NCBI RefSeq assembly: GCF_030604785.1
Contig: NZ_JAUVVF010000005.1
Coordinates: 1-64,000 of the forward strand
Reading direction: 5' to 3'
DNA length: 64,000 bases
From: Paracoccus sp. (in: a-proteobacteria)
GTDB lineage: Bacteria > Pseudomonadota > Alphaproteobacteria > Rhodobacterales > Rhodobacteraceae
Positions 5,261 through 13,822 of this stretch are shown piece after piece (position 1 is the stretch's first letter; each line of letters starts with the position of its first letter). Made by a program: the position numbers and the translations under genes. Under the pieces are notes generated by a model. It was not told the origin of the DNA. It saw only the letters and a list, made by a program, of their open reading frames with translations, and did not search any database.

Positions 5261-8205
5261 TGGAGCCTCCATTGCAGCGGGTCGCCCGCGTCGGTGGTCA
5301 GGGTGAGGGGTTGGCCGTTAGCCGTGCGCCATTGGACGAACCGGGTCAGTTCGGGCGGATCAAGCGAGATATTGAACCGCGCCGCGATCCAGCTTCGCGC
5401 AACAGCGGTTGCATCCTCGGCCTGCGGGTGATCCTCAAGGATGCCCAGAACATCGCCGAACAATCCGTTGTATTGCTGGAAGAAGCCTTCTGGCCCAGAG
5501 CCGACGCGCTGGATCGGGAAGGCCGGGAACGTCAGGCCCGCGCCGGGCGACGGATCGTCGTCATCGTCAGGATCGCCGCCGATGCCGATGCTGCCACCGC
5601 CTTCATCGTCTTCCCACTCGCCCGCCAATGTGCCGTTGATCCAGACCGTCAGGCTGTCGGAGCGGAGCAGTATCTCAATCAGGCACACGTCCAGCGGGAA
5701 AAATGCCGTGTCGGCTGTGATCCGCCGCCTGTTGCCGCCGAACGGGTCGGGCTGCATGAATAGATCGACAACTCCGCCTTGAGACGCTGGCTTCGCTGTA
5801 ATCAGCGCCCCCATCGGGTTGCCCTCAGCGTCCTCGCCCTCGAAGCCGAACACCTGCGGGCCGAACTGCGTCGCGTTGCCGTCGATCACGAACATCAGGC
5901 GCACGTCCTTGATATCCGCAGGCTGCGAGGTGGTCACAACGCTGTCGTCAGTGACAATGACGCCGCGCCCCTCGACCTGTAGCGGCTCACCGGCAACCGT
6001 CGCGTCGAAAGGCTCACCAGCCGCGCCAGCGTTGGCAATCGCCGTGACCTTGCCGTCAATGTCTTTGACAAAGCCCGCGCTGGTGTGGTGGATCAGGATC
6101 GCGCCCGACTGGTAGTAGGGCAGCAGCGGGTTTTCCGGCGCAGGCGGCAGGACAGGATCGCCGCCCTCGCTGTCGCCAAAGCCCAGGATGCGCCGTCCGA
6201 ATGCGTCAAAGCGGTTGATCCCGCGACCGAATGCGTCGAACAGCGAGGTCTGCCCCTCGGCCAGAGGCGGAGGCACGGGCGGGCCGATCTGGTCCGCATC
6301 GCCCGGCAGAATATCCGCAGGCTCGGACCAGCCCGGCCCATACCAGCCGTCCGTGATGTCCAAAACGTATTTATGCAGCGTGGACAGCAGCCCGCCGCCA
6401 TGCGCCATCAGCACATGCCCGCCGCCCGGCAGATTGACGATCAGGTCATCCCCCGAAAGGAAGGACGGCGACCGCACGACCTGACAATGCGCCCGAAGCT
6501 GCGCCGCATTCTGGAACTGCCCCTTGAACGATAGCCTGTCGCCGCGCTGCGGGTTGAAGCCGTAGATGGAGACGAAGGTTGACGCAGGGTCGATGATCGT
6601 CTGATTGTTCCAGCCGTAGGGATAGCTGATCGCCGCAAAGCCCCCGGCGCGGGTATAGACGCGCGCGGGACCGCCCTGCGAGACGACCGCATGGCTGCCC
6701 GGCCCCAAGCGGACAACACCGCCGCCCTTGCCGAGGAAGTAGTGATTGCGCCGATAGGTCGTATTCTGGTGGTCCCAGATGACAGTCTTGCCGTCGCCGC
6801 CCACCGTGATGCTGTAGGTCGTGCCGCCCGGTGGCGTGTGGACCGTCAGCCCGCGCCCGCCATAGCTGATCGCGGCATCCCCGGAATGCGTGATCGCGCT
6901 GTTCGGCAGGCCCTGATTTAGCAGCAAGTGCCAGCCGTCCGGCTCCCACCCCTGTGGACGGATCGAGTTGAAGGGGTTCAAGCCGATGAACGAATAGCCC
7001 TTGATCCCCGATTGATCCCCGACAGGGCCGTAATAGCGCGGGTCTTGGCCGTCGCGGTGCGCCAGTTGGTTGACCCACGCCGCGCGCGTGTTGCGGTAGT
7101 CGTCCTGCAACGCCCCGCCGCGCTGAATGCGGATGACGCTGTTATTGGCGTAGTTCATGAACGGCCAGAACGTGATCCCGCAGGCCTTCTTTCCCGGCCA
7201 CAGCCCTTCACGAAGGTAGTCCAGATGCCGCGCGATGAAGAAGGACCGCCAGCCATTCCCGCCGCGCCGGTCGGTATCCATCCATGCGCCGTCGATGTTG
7301 GTCTCGGTGATGGCGATGGGGATAGACCCCGCCGCGCCGAACCGCTGCGTGAAGTTGCGCGAATGATCCGCCTGCGTGCGGCTGGCTTGGTCGAAGCCTG
7401 GGTAAAAGTGGATGCCCAGCAGCATGTGCGACAGGCCCACGGCCTGCACCATCGCATCCCACGCATTCATCCCGCGTTGCGGAAGGAAGGCCTGAACCAG
7501 CACGTCGATACGGCCATTGTAAGCCGCAGCAGGGGCGATCAGGAACCGGCCCGGCATCCGTGCTTTGACCAGATTGGCAAGCGCCTCGACATGATCCACG
7601 AAAAGGCCGTGGAAATAGGCCGGGTCGTTGAAGCGCTGCGCCGCCTGCAAGTAGCTGGCCGGTTCGTTCATCAGTTCAAAGCCGACCGATGCCGCTTTCA
7701 GGTCTGCATGTTCGGGCCGATCCAGCATGTCCAGCAGCCGCAGATACCCCGCGATCTGCCGCTGGCCGAGGAACGTGAACGCCGCGTTCGTCTCGGCCCG
7801 GTCGCTGGTCGGCGGATAGATATTTGGGGCCACCCGCCGACGCGTGCCGGACATGATTTCCTGCGTCGGGCCGTCGTGCCAGTCCCACACGATCTTGCCC
7901 CCTGATGCCGCCCACAGCTTGAGAAACTGCATGTAGAGCGGATGCAGCGTCAGATCGCCCGGCGTGGCCTCCACGAAATAGTCGTGGTGATACGGCGCGC
8001 GCATCGTGTCCACCGAAGGCGGCAGAATTTGCGTCAGGCCCGCCATCAGCCCCGCAGGCGTCTGGCCGGTGTTCAGCGACCACGGCACCTGCGGGGTTTC
8101 GTAGAACCAGAACCGGTTCATCGCCTCAAGGTCGGGCCGGTAGTCGATGATGCCGTCCGTCTGGAACGTCACCATGTCCAGCGGGCGCGTGGGCAGGATG
8201 CTCAT
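5257..8205 (-). CDS. Tail fibre with clan GH-A glycoside hydrolase domain (putative depolymerase)
   Basis: 982 residues. Residues about 15-400 have the layout of a (beta/alpha)8 clan GH-A hydrolase of the GH5 kind. VGFELMNEP places the acid/base Glu at 181 after strand 4, LLGIHFYPG is at about 262-270, and IPIAITETN places the nucleophile Glu at 301 after strand 7. Aromatic residues typical of sugar-binding clefts are frequent (WDWHDG, FWPFMNYANN). A middle beta-rich region (about 430-640) precedes a C-terminal domain (about 720-950) that is duplicated in the protein encoded at 4035-4826. The gene is 4-bp coupled to its neighbours in the fibre operon. I infer a virion-borne enzyme that cleaves host capsule, exopolysaccharide or O-antigen. 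The substrate is unknown. Confidence 0.75.
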   Translation of the reverse strand: MSILPTRPLDMVTFQTDGIIDYRPDLEAMNRFWFYETPQVPWSLNTGQTPAGLMAGLTQILPPSVDTMRAPYHHDYFVEATPGDLTLHPLYMQFLKLWAASGGKIVWDWHDGPTQEIMSGTRRRVAPNIYPPTSDRAETNAAFTFLGQRQIAGYLRLLDMLDRPEHADLKAASVGFELMNEPASYLQAAQRFNDPAYFHGLFVDHVEALANLVKARMPGRFLIAPAAAYNGRIDVLVQAFLPQRGMNAWDAMVQAVGLSHMLLGIHFYPGFDQASRTQADHSRNFTQRFGAAGSIPIAITETNIDGAWMDTDRRGGNGWRSFFIARHLDYLREGLWPGKKACGITFWPFMNYANNSVIRIQRGGALQDDYRNTRAAWVNQLAHRDGQDPRYYGPVGDQSGIKGYSFIGLNPFNSIRPQGWEPDGWHLLLNQGLPNSAITHSGDAAISYGGRGLTVHTPPGGTTYSITVGGDGKTVIWDHQNTTYRRNHYFLGKGGGVVRLGPGSHAVVSQGGPARVYTRAGGFAAISYPYGWNNQTIIDPASTFVSIYGFNPQRGDRLSFKGQFQNAAQLRAHCQVVRSPSFLSGDDLIVNLPGGGHVLMAHGGGLLSTLHKYVLDITDGWYGPGWSEPADILPGDADQIGPPVPPPLAEGQTSLFDAFGRGINRFDAFGRRILGFGDSEGGDPVLPPAPENPLLPYYQSGAILIHHTSAGFVKDIDGKVTAIANAGAAGEPFDATVAGEPLQVEGRGVIVTDDSVVTTSQPADIKDVRLMFVIDGNATQFGPQVFGFEGEDAEGNPMGALITAKPASQGGVVDLFMQPDPFGGNRRRITADTAFFPLDVCLIEILLRSDSLTVWINGTLAGEWEDDEGGGSIGIGGDPDDDDDPSPGAGLTFPAFPIQRVGSGPEGFFQQYNGLFGDVLGILEDHPQAEDATAVARSWIAARFNISLDPPELTRFVQWRTANGQPLTLTTDAGDPLQWRLQ

Positions 8206-10082
8206 CAGCCACGCCCCGCCGTCAGGGGCCGGAACCGGATTTGCAGGCGGCTGTCCGCGACGTTCGGCGCCCGGCTGTAGAGCATCGGGGCGCCGCCCGT
8301 GATCGTGATGGACGCTGCATCGCCTGCGAGGTCGTGGACGATGACATTGGCGCCATTGACCCGCACGCGGATTTGGCTGCCCTCGCGCGAAACCCGGACC
8401 TGCGCGGGGCTGGCCGAGGTCGGGGCGATGGTCAGGGACGCGCTTGCAATCTGGGTATAGCTGTTCGGCCCGGTCGCGCGATAGAGGAACACCCCGCCAG
8501 TCTGGAACAGCGCCATGAAGCCAGCATTGCCAAGGCGATCCGAATTGACGCCGAAGCCCACGCCCTGCCGTGCCGCAGCCGACAGCGACGGGAAAAGTTG
8601 CTCAATCTCGCCCTCGATCCAATGATCCGTGGGATACCATTCCCGGCTGACAACCCGCGTCGATGCGTTGTCATGCGAGGGCCGCAGCCAGCCCGCATTG
8701 ACCTGCATCCCGCGCGATACTGCCCCGTCCTGATAGATCAGCCGCCAATCGACCGGCGCCGCATTGTGTAGCGTCCCGGATGCCGGGATTGCAAAGGTCA
8801 CGCCGCCCGCGAAAATCTCGCGCGTGCGGGCAAGGCTCTCGATGCCGAAGCCCCGGAAATTGACATGCCGCAAAGACACAGCACGCTCACCAGCCGCAGC
8901 AGGGACGAGATAGTCCCCCGGCACCGGCAAGCCGTTCGGCCCGTTGGGAATGCTGGCAAAAGGCCCGTCGTCCAGCGCATACTGGATGCCCTCGATAGAC
9001 GGGCGCGACGGCGGAACCGCGAAGATGCGGACCACGCCCTGCGTGCCATTCCCGGCGTTGCGGAAATCCCAGGTGTCATCCGTGGGAACGTCAGGCTCGG
9101 CGGATTGCAGCACCGATTGCGTGTCATACGGCCCCATCGGCCCCTGAGGGAAAGCGGGCAGCGGGTCGAACACCTCCCACTCAAACAGGCCTTGCTCTTT
9201 CGGCAGCGGGCGCGCGGGAATGTCGCCGGTCATCTGCACGATGGTGCGCCGCACCTCGCCACCGATCAGCGCGTCTGTGGCATCCGCCCTGCCGGTCAGC
9301 GTTGCCAAATCCTCGGCAACGAGGTCTTGCAGGACGCGCCACCGGTTTTGCACGCGGAACAGGGTCGTGGGTCGATCCGCCTGCACCCGCCCTGCGCCAA
9401 GCGGCTGGCCCGCCGAATTGCGAAGCTGCAACGGCTCGCTGCCGTCAATCGCCAGCGTGGCCCCGGCGCCATTGGCAAAAGGCAGCGTGACTGTGACCCG
9501 CCGCACATTTGCAGCCGTGATGCCCGTGCCTGCAAGCCCGCTCGGAATGCTGGCCGTGATCGCCGTGGCCGTGCCGCCGATGTTGGTCAGTTCAATGTTG
9601 CCCGCTTCAACGATGTTGTTGATGCGGTTGGCCCGCTCGGCTGCCAGATCGGCCCGGCTGCTCTCGATCAGCACGCGCAGGCGAGTGCCGGAACGCATCA
9701 GGCCATAGAGGCGATCCGGCTGAAATGCGTTGGCAGGCCAGATGCCGTCATCCGCGTTCCGCACATCGAACGTAGTGCTGCCAATGGTGATCGTCGGGTT
9801 CTGCCCCGAATTGGCGAGGATCGGGCGAAACAGCAGCAGGTGGTTATTGCCCACAGCAGAGACGCCGAAAACCGCATCCAGGCTGGCCGTGATCGCGTTG
9901 CCCGTGCCGCCGACGCTGGTCAGCAGGATCGGCCCCGTCCGCCTGATCATCGTCAGCAGATCGGCCTCGATGCCGTTCGTGCCGTTGATCAGGTCGTTGA
10001 ATAGGTCGCGGTGGTGTGCCTTGTTCGTGGGCACAGCATCGGAAATCACGGTCCCCACGGGCCGCGTCAAGGGAATAGGCAT
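8205..10082 (-). CDS. Phage tail fibre / baseplate-attached fibre protein
   Basis: 625 residues starting MPIPLTRPVGTVISDA, a type of N-terminus often seen in fibre proteins that dock to the tail tip. Two repeats of a TSVGGTGNAITASL / TNIGGTATAITASI element are visible at about residues 53-70 and 160-180, followed by further beta segments and a C-terminal region that may be lectin-like (about 480-620). It has no signal peptide or catalytic motif. It starts 10 bp from the tail tip gene and overlaps the hydrolase fibre gene by 1 bp (ATGA), so the three are probably translated from one message. Confidence 0.7.
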   Translation of the reverse strand: MPIPLTRPVGTVISDAVPTNKAHHRDLFNDLINGTNGIEADLLTMIRRTGPILLTSVGGTGNAITASLDAVFGVSAVGNNHLLLFRPILANSGQNPTITIGSTTFDVRNADDGIWPANAFQPDRLYGLMRSGTRLRVLIESSRADLAAERANRINNIVEAGNIELTNIGGTATAITASIPSGLAGTGITAANVRRVTVTLPFANGAGATLAIDGSEPLQLRNSAGQPLGAGRVQADRPTTLFRVQNRWRVLQDLVAEDLATLTGRADATDALIGGEVRRTIVQMTGDIPARPLPKEQGLFEWEVFDPLPAFPQGPMGPYDTQSVLQSAEPDVPTDDTWDFRNAGNGTQGVVRIFAVPPSRPSIEGIQYALDDGPFASIPNGPNGLPVPGDYLVPAAAGERAVSLRHVNFRGFGIESLARTREIFAGGVTFAIPASGTLHNAAPVDWRLIYQDGAVSRGMQVNAGWLRPSHDNASTRVVSREWYPTDHWIEGEIEQLFPSLSAAARQGVGFGVNSDRLGNAGFMALFQTGGVFLYRATGPNSYTQIASASLTIAPTSASPAQVRVSREGSQIRVRVNGANVIVHDLAGDAASITITGGAPMLYSRAPNVADSRLQIRFRPLTAGRG

Positions 10083-10092
10083 GTGATGATCC

Positions 10093-12105
10093 TCAGAGGG
10101 TGCCGATGTTCACGGGGGCGGAGGTGATGCCGCTGCCATTGCCCGACCGCAGCCAGTAGGTTTCGGGGGCGGGGGCGTTCTGGATGGTGGTCGTGACGGT
10201 GCTGGACTGGTCGCGCACCCATTTGACAAAGGTCGCGCCAGCGAATGTCGGGCCGCGCCAGATGCCGGTTTGGGCGTAGTTGGCGCCAAGATCAGGCTCG
10301 AAAACGATAGTGATCGTGTTGCCTGACCGGCTGGCCGAAATCAGGACCGGCTCGGCGGGCGGCGTGCCGTTCGCCACGGCCACGATCCCCGTTAGCGTGG
10401 TCCACGGCCCCCACCGGGTCAGGTCGCTGGTCTCGACCGCCGTAGCCGCCAGACCGGACAGCACCCACCGACCCCGGACCTCGTAGGTCTGCCCGTCCGA
10501 CAGCGGGGGCGTCCTGAAAAAGCCCGTGGCCTGATTGACCTCAAGCGCGGCCCAAGGCCCCCCAGTCGGCCGGAATTGCACCTGCACGATGTAGCCCGTG
10601 GCCGGGGCGACCGTGCCACTGATGACCGCCTGCGAGACGGCCACGCCGGCAATCACCGGGGCGACAATCTCGGGCAGCGTATGCACGTCACTGCGCGGGG
10701 GCGCGGCGGGTTTCTGCCCCTCCTCGGGCGCCGTCCATGCATAGGCCGCAGGATCGTCGCTTTCCAACTCGACCTTGACCACGCCGTCAGACGCGCCCAG
10801 ATCAAGGGAGAGGCTCACAATCCGCATCGGCACGTTGTTAAGGCCACGGTCGGGGCGATGCAGAAACACACGCTCTTGCCCGATCAGCCGCAGCCCCCAG
10901 AAGCGCAGGGACAGCGTGGCGGTGATCTGCGGATTTTCCCGCGCCGCCGCGATCTTTGCCAGCGCCCGCGCCTGCCCGTGGTGCTGGACGAACGGCAGGC
11001 CCAGTTCGCGGGGCTTGGTCTCCCCGAACCGCGCGATTGCCCGCGCATCCTCCCAAGGGTCAGCCGTGGTCTCGGTGTAGTCCAGAGACGGCTCGACGTA
11101 TTGCGGGACCAGCGTCGTCACGCGGTCAAGCTGGCTGCGGCCCATGCCGTAGTTCATGCTGACGATGTGCTGCCGCTCGATGGTGATCGTCGGCGCCTGA
11201 TACGTCCCGACCCGGACGCCAATCTTGCCTTCCGGCGTCAGGTAGAGCGACCCGGCGCAGCTTTCCATGATCCGGGCCGCAACGTCCTTGCGCGGCTCGG
11301 CCAGGAAATACGACCCCCCCGCTGCGAAGCGAGGCCGCGTGCCGCCAGCCGTGGGAACGGTTGCGTTGCACTCGGCCCGCGCCGCGTTCCAAATCGCCGT
11401 GTCGAAATCGGCGCGCGGGATGGTCCCGGCCCCGTCCGCTGCGAGATAGTGATACGCCTGCCGCACGGGATTGGTGCTGAAATCGGCAGGCTCGTTCGTG
11501 ATCGGCGCGCAGATCGCCCCCCGGACGATGGCCGAAATGACAGGCGGGCGCCCGCCCGGATACACGTCCGCGACATTCTCAGGCTTGACCGCCGAGAACT
11601 GGCCGAGGAAGGTCGCCACCCCGTCCAAGCGGTGCGCCGTGGTCCAGCGCATCGGGAACGCCGAACGCAGGTCCGCATAATCCCCGCCCGAGAATTGCGA
11701 ACCCCGGCCCGTCCGCATCCGCAGCCTGACGCGGCCCTGCCAAGGCGCGGTCTGCACCCAGCCGTCGGCATTGACCGTCACCGGCTTGCCGTCGAGATAC
11801 CACTGCTCCACGGCGTCGATACCGCCCGTCGCCACGGCCAGCAGCACGAATGCCCGCCGATCCCCGCCGACATTGGCCCAATCGGCATACATCAGCGCCC
11901 CGGACGTGCGGACCCGGCCAAAGTGCTGTTGCCGATCCGCCGACCCGCTCGTGACGGTCGTCTGCATGTCCTGCGGCTTCGGACCAGACGGGCGGTTCAG
12001 ACGCGCCACTACGGCGTTCAGGGTCAGCGAAATCGCCGTGTTGACCAGAAAGGCCCCGACCGTCGTTTGCGCGAAAGCCAGAACAACAGGGATGACCTGC
12101 GGCAT
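10093..12105 (-). CDS. Tail tip / host-specificity protein (gpJ-like)
   Basis: 670 residues. The N-terminus (VIPVVLAFAQTTVGAFLVNTAISLTLNAVVARL) is hydrophobic, as in many tip proteins. The following region contains a TSGSADRQQHFGRVRTSGALMYADW segment and TPEGKIGVRVG. The C-terminus has fibronectin III-like repeats (about residues 470-660: APATGYIVQVQFRPTGGPW, TWEVRGRWV-like, GNTITIVFEPD). This architecture matches central tail tip proteins of the lambda J / Phage-tail_3 type. Order next to a DUF6950-like gene and two minor tail genes supports the call. It makes the first contact at the distal end of the tail. Confidence 0.78.
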   Translation of the reverse strand: MPQVIPVVLAFAQTTVGAFLVNTAISLTLNAVVARLNRPSGPKPQDMQTTVTSGSADRQQHFGRVRTSGALMYADWANVGGDRRAFVLLAVATGGIDAVEQWYLDGKPVTVNADGWVQTAPWQGRVRLRMRTGRGSQFSGGDYADLRSAFPMRWTTAHRLDGVATFLGQFSAVKPENVADVYPGGRPPVISAIVRGAICAPITNEPADFSTNPVRQAYHYLAADGAGTIPRADFDTAIWNAARAECNATVPTAGGTRPRFAAGGSYFLAEPRKDVAARIMESCAGSLYLTPEGKIGVRVGTYQAPTITIERQHIVSMNYGMGRSQLDRVTTLVPQYVEPSLDYTETTADPWEDARAIARFGETKPRELGLPFVQHHGQARALAKIAAARENPQITATLSLRFWGLRLIGQERVFLHRPDRGLNNVPMRIVSLSLDLGASDGVVKVELESDDPAAYAWTAPEEGQKPAAPPRSDVHTLPEIVAPVIAGVAVSQAVISGTVAPATGYIVQVQFRPTGGPWAALEVNQATGFFRTPPLSDGQTYEVRGRWVLSGLAATAVETSDLTRWGPWTTLTGIVAVANGTPPAEPVLISASRSGNTITIVFEPDLGANYAQTGIWRGPTFAGATFVKWVRDQSSTVTTTIQNAPAPETYWLRSGNGSGITSAPVNIGTL

Positions 12106-12470
12106 TATTCACCCCACGCAATCAGCGGTTTCAGCGGCGCCTCGCAAATCCCGCGCACCGTCCGAAACGCCCAGACCGGGCCGCAGCAGATCGCCGCCAC
12201 CTGCCGTCCATCCACACAGACGATCCCCACATCACCGGATACGGGCGAAGCCGTCTCACGCAGGGGCGGCATCCACGGGCGGATCGTCTCGGCCAGCCCG
12301 CCAGCGATCAGCCGCGCGGCCCCGGCCTCGTCGTCATAGGCCCCACGAAAAGCCGCAGCCGGATCATGCCCGAAGCGCAGCTTGCACCAGTCCGCGACCC
12401 ACATCGTGCAATCGGTCTCACCCCATACCCACGGCAGCCGAACGCCCGCCGCGATGTAGCCGTCAAGCAT
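12105..12470 (-). CDS. DUF6950-like protein of the tail tip operon (NlpC/P60-like position)
   Basis: 121 residues from the ATG at 12470, which overlaps the stop of a tiny upstream ORF by 8 bp (ATGCTTGA). The motif WGETDCTMWVADW places a cysteine early, at the position where NlpC/P60-type tail peptidases carry their catalytic Cys; FGHDPAAAFRGAYDDEAGA follows. Genes between the minor tail proteins and the tip protein in gene-transfer-agent-like tails usually encode such a Cys peptidase. I do not see a clear catalytic His motif, so activity is uncertain. Confidence 0.7.
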   Translation of the reverse strand: MLDGYIAAGVRLPWVWGETDCTMWVADWCKLRFGHDPAAAFRGAYDDEAGAARLIAGGLAETIRPWMPPLRETASPVSGDVGIVCVDGRQVAAICCGPVWAFRTVRGICEAPLKPLIAWGE

Positions 12471-12567
12471 GGGCAATCCGGCGCATGAGTGCCGTCGCCT
12501 CGTCATCGCCAGGATCGGACCAGCCATGCGAAATCACCGGGCGAACCCGGAACAGCCAAGCGAACAT
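12463..12567 (-). CDS. 34-residue ORF coupled to the DUF6950-like gene
   Basis: An ATG at 12567, with GTGAGG about 6 nt upstream, opens a 34-codon frame (MFAWLFRVRPVISH ... ATALMRRIAHA) that ends TGA at 12463. It overlaps the following ATG by 8 bp and begins 9 bp after the upstream stop at 12576, so it fills the operon gap exactly. No family is recognised. It may exist mainly for translational coupling. Confidence 0.5.
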   Translation of the reverse strand: MFAWLFRVRPVISHGWSDPGDDEATALMRRIAHA

Positions 12568-12575
12568 GCGGAACC

Positions 12576-13154
12576 TCACAGTTGCAGCCAGCCGGTAAAT
12601 TCAGCGCCGCCGCTCGTCTCGTATTGGGCCGCGTATTCGCAGCCACGATCACCGGGCGACCGCATCTGCTGGTCCCGGTCGGTGTATTTGCCAAGCAGGG
12701 TTTCGTTGCGGTCGCGGAAAGGCCCCTCGACCCGGACCACGAACTGCTCCGTGCTGACGCTCTCGTCCTGCCGAATGTCCGCTATCCGGCCACGATGCAG
12801 CACCACCGCAGGCCCGACCGGCATACCGTCCGCGAACAACTGCATCCGCTGGATCACCAGACGGTCGCGCCATTCGGCCTCGTCCTGCATCGCCGTGGAC
12901 AGATCAGGCGTGATGTAGCCGAAGCGGTATTCCACAGGCGCGGCCACCATCGGGCCATCCTCGGGGAAGGCCAGCTCACCCACCGAAATAATCGCATGGG
13001 CCGGAAGCCAGTTGTTCGTCCCGTCGTTGTAGGGCGTGCTGCCCTCGATCAGCCGAACCGTGCCGGATGCAAACTGCACCTCGAACATCCGCCGCGCCTC
13101 GACCGCATCGCGGTTTGCGTCAAGCAGCGCCGTTTGAGCCGTGGTGAAGGTCAT
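12576..13154 (-). CDS. Minor tail protein (DUF2163-like / GTA tail protein type)
   Basis: 192 residues. It opens with helical MTFTTAQTALLDANRDAVEARRMFEVQF, then shows VRLIEGSTPYNDGTNNWLPAHAIISVG, VEYRFGYI and a C-terminal stretch rich in acidic and aromatic residues, ending RGCEYAAQYETSGGAEFTGW. The pattern and position (between the distal-tail-like gene and the tip genes) resemble minor tail proteins of Rhodobacterales phages and GTAs. It overlaps the upstream gene by 4 bp. The exact structural role, baseplate ring or hub, is inferred from order only. Confidence 0.65.
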   Translation of the reverse strand: MTFTTAQTALLDANRDAVEARRMFEVQFASGTVRLIEGSTPYNDGTNNWLPAHAIISVGELAFPEDGPMVAAPVEYRFGYITPDLSTAMQDEAEWRDRLVIQRMQLFADGMPVGPAVVLHRGRIADIRQDESVSTEQFVVRVEGPFRDRNETLLGKYTDRDQQMRSPGDRGCEYAAQYETSGGAEFTGWLQL

Positions 13155-13822
13155 CGGTCGAAGCTTTCCTCGAATGTCAGCGACACCGGCTCCCCGTAGG
13201 ACAGGATACCCCGCGCCCGCTCACCCTCGCCATCGGTCGCAAAGCGCGCATGGACCATCACAGGCGCCGTTTGCAGCGTGGCCCCCGAAGGAATGGCAGC
13301 ACGAAGCGGCGGCTCGATCTGCGTCACGCCGCCCGCTACGCCGACCACGCGGTAAACGAACCCGTTATGGCTGAACAAATCCCCGATCCGAAATCCGGGC
13401 CGCGTTGGCTGCGTCAGCGTGACGGTGATCTGGCTGGCCCCTGCCGCCGCAGAAGCAGCCGTGACCATCGGGTGAACGCCTTGCCCCGTGGTCCAGCCGG
13501 TGCCGTCCGTGTGATAGGTGCCGTCACTCCACGGCTCTTGCAGGGGCGATACCGAATTGTCATAGGCGAAGGCGTCGTAAAGCGGGATTGCCGCCGTGTT
13601 GAAACGGCCTCGCATCCGCGAAACCAGCGCCTCAAACCGCTTTAGCCTCTCCGGGTTAGGCTCAATCGCCAGATCAAACCGGAACCGCCAAACCGCCGTG
13701 CCGCTGTTGATGATCTGCTCCGACCCCGAAAGCCCGCGCCCGGCGCTGCGGTTGGTCCAGTCGATGAAATAGCTGGTCAGGGTCAGCCGGAAATGCTCGG
13801 ACGGCCATTGAATTACCGCCAT
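13151..13822 (-). CDS. Minor tail protein, distal-tail-like
   Basis: 223 residues starting MAVIQWPSEHFRLTLTSYFIDW. The N-terminal half (LSGSEQIINSGTAVWRFRFDLAIEPN ... RLKRFEALVSRMRGRFNTAAIPLYD) has the character of a distal tail / DUF2460-type ring protein. A second beta-rich part (about 125-210) contains ASQITVTLTQPTRPGFRIGDLFSHNGFVYRVVGVAG. It directly follows the tape measure gene with a 1-bp overlap, which is the expected place of the protein capping the tail tube at the distal end. Confidence 0.65.
   Translation of the reverse strand: MAVIQWPSEHFRLTLTSYFIDWTNRSAGRGLSGSEQIINSGTAVWRFRFDLAIEPNPERLKRFEALVSRMRGRFNTAAIPLYDAFAYDNSVSPLQEPWSDGTYHTDGTGWTTGQGVHPMVTAASAAAGASQITVTLTQPTRPGFRIGDLFSHNGFVYRVVGVAGGVTQIEPPLRAAIPSGATLQTAPVMVHARFATDGEGERARGILSYGEPVSLTFEESFDR

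Noticed and set aside
10576-12339. Long plus-strand frame over the tail tip genes
   Set aside because: It is the antisense shadow of a GC-rich gene on the minus strand; the protein is Arg/Pro-rich without recognisable domains.
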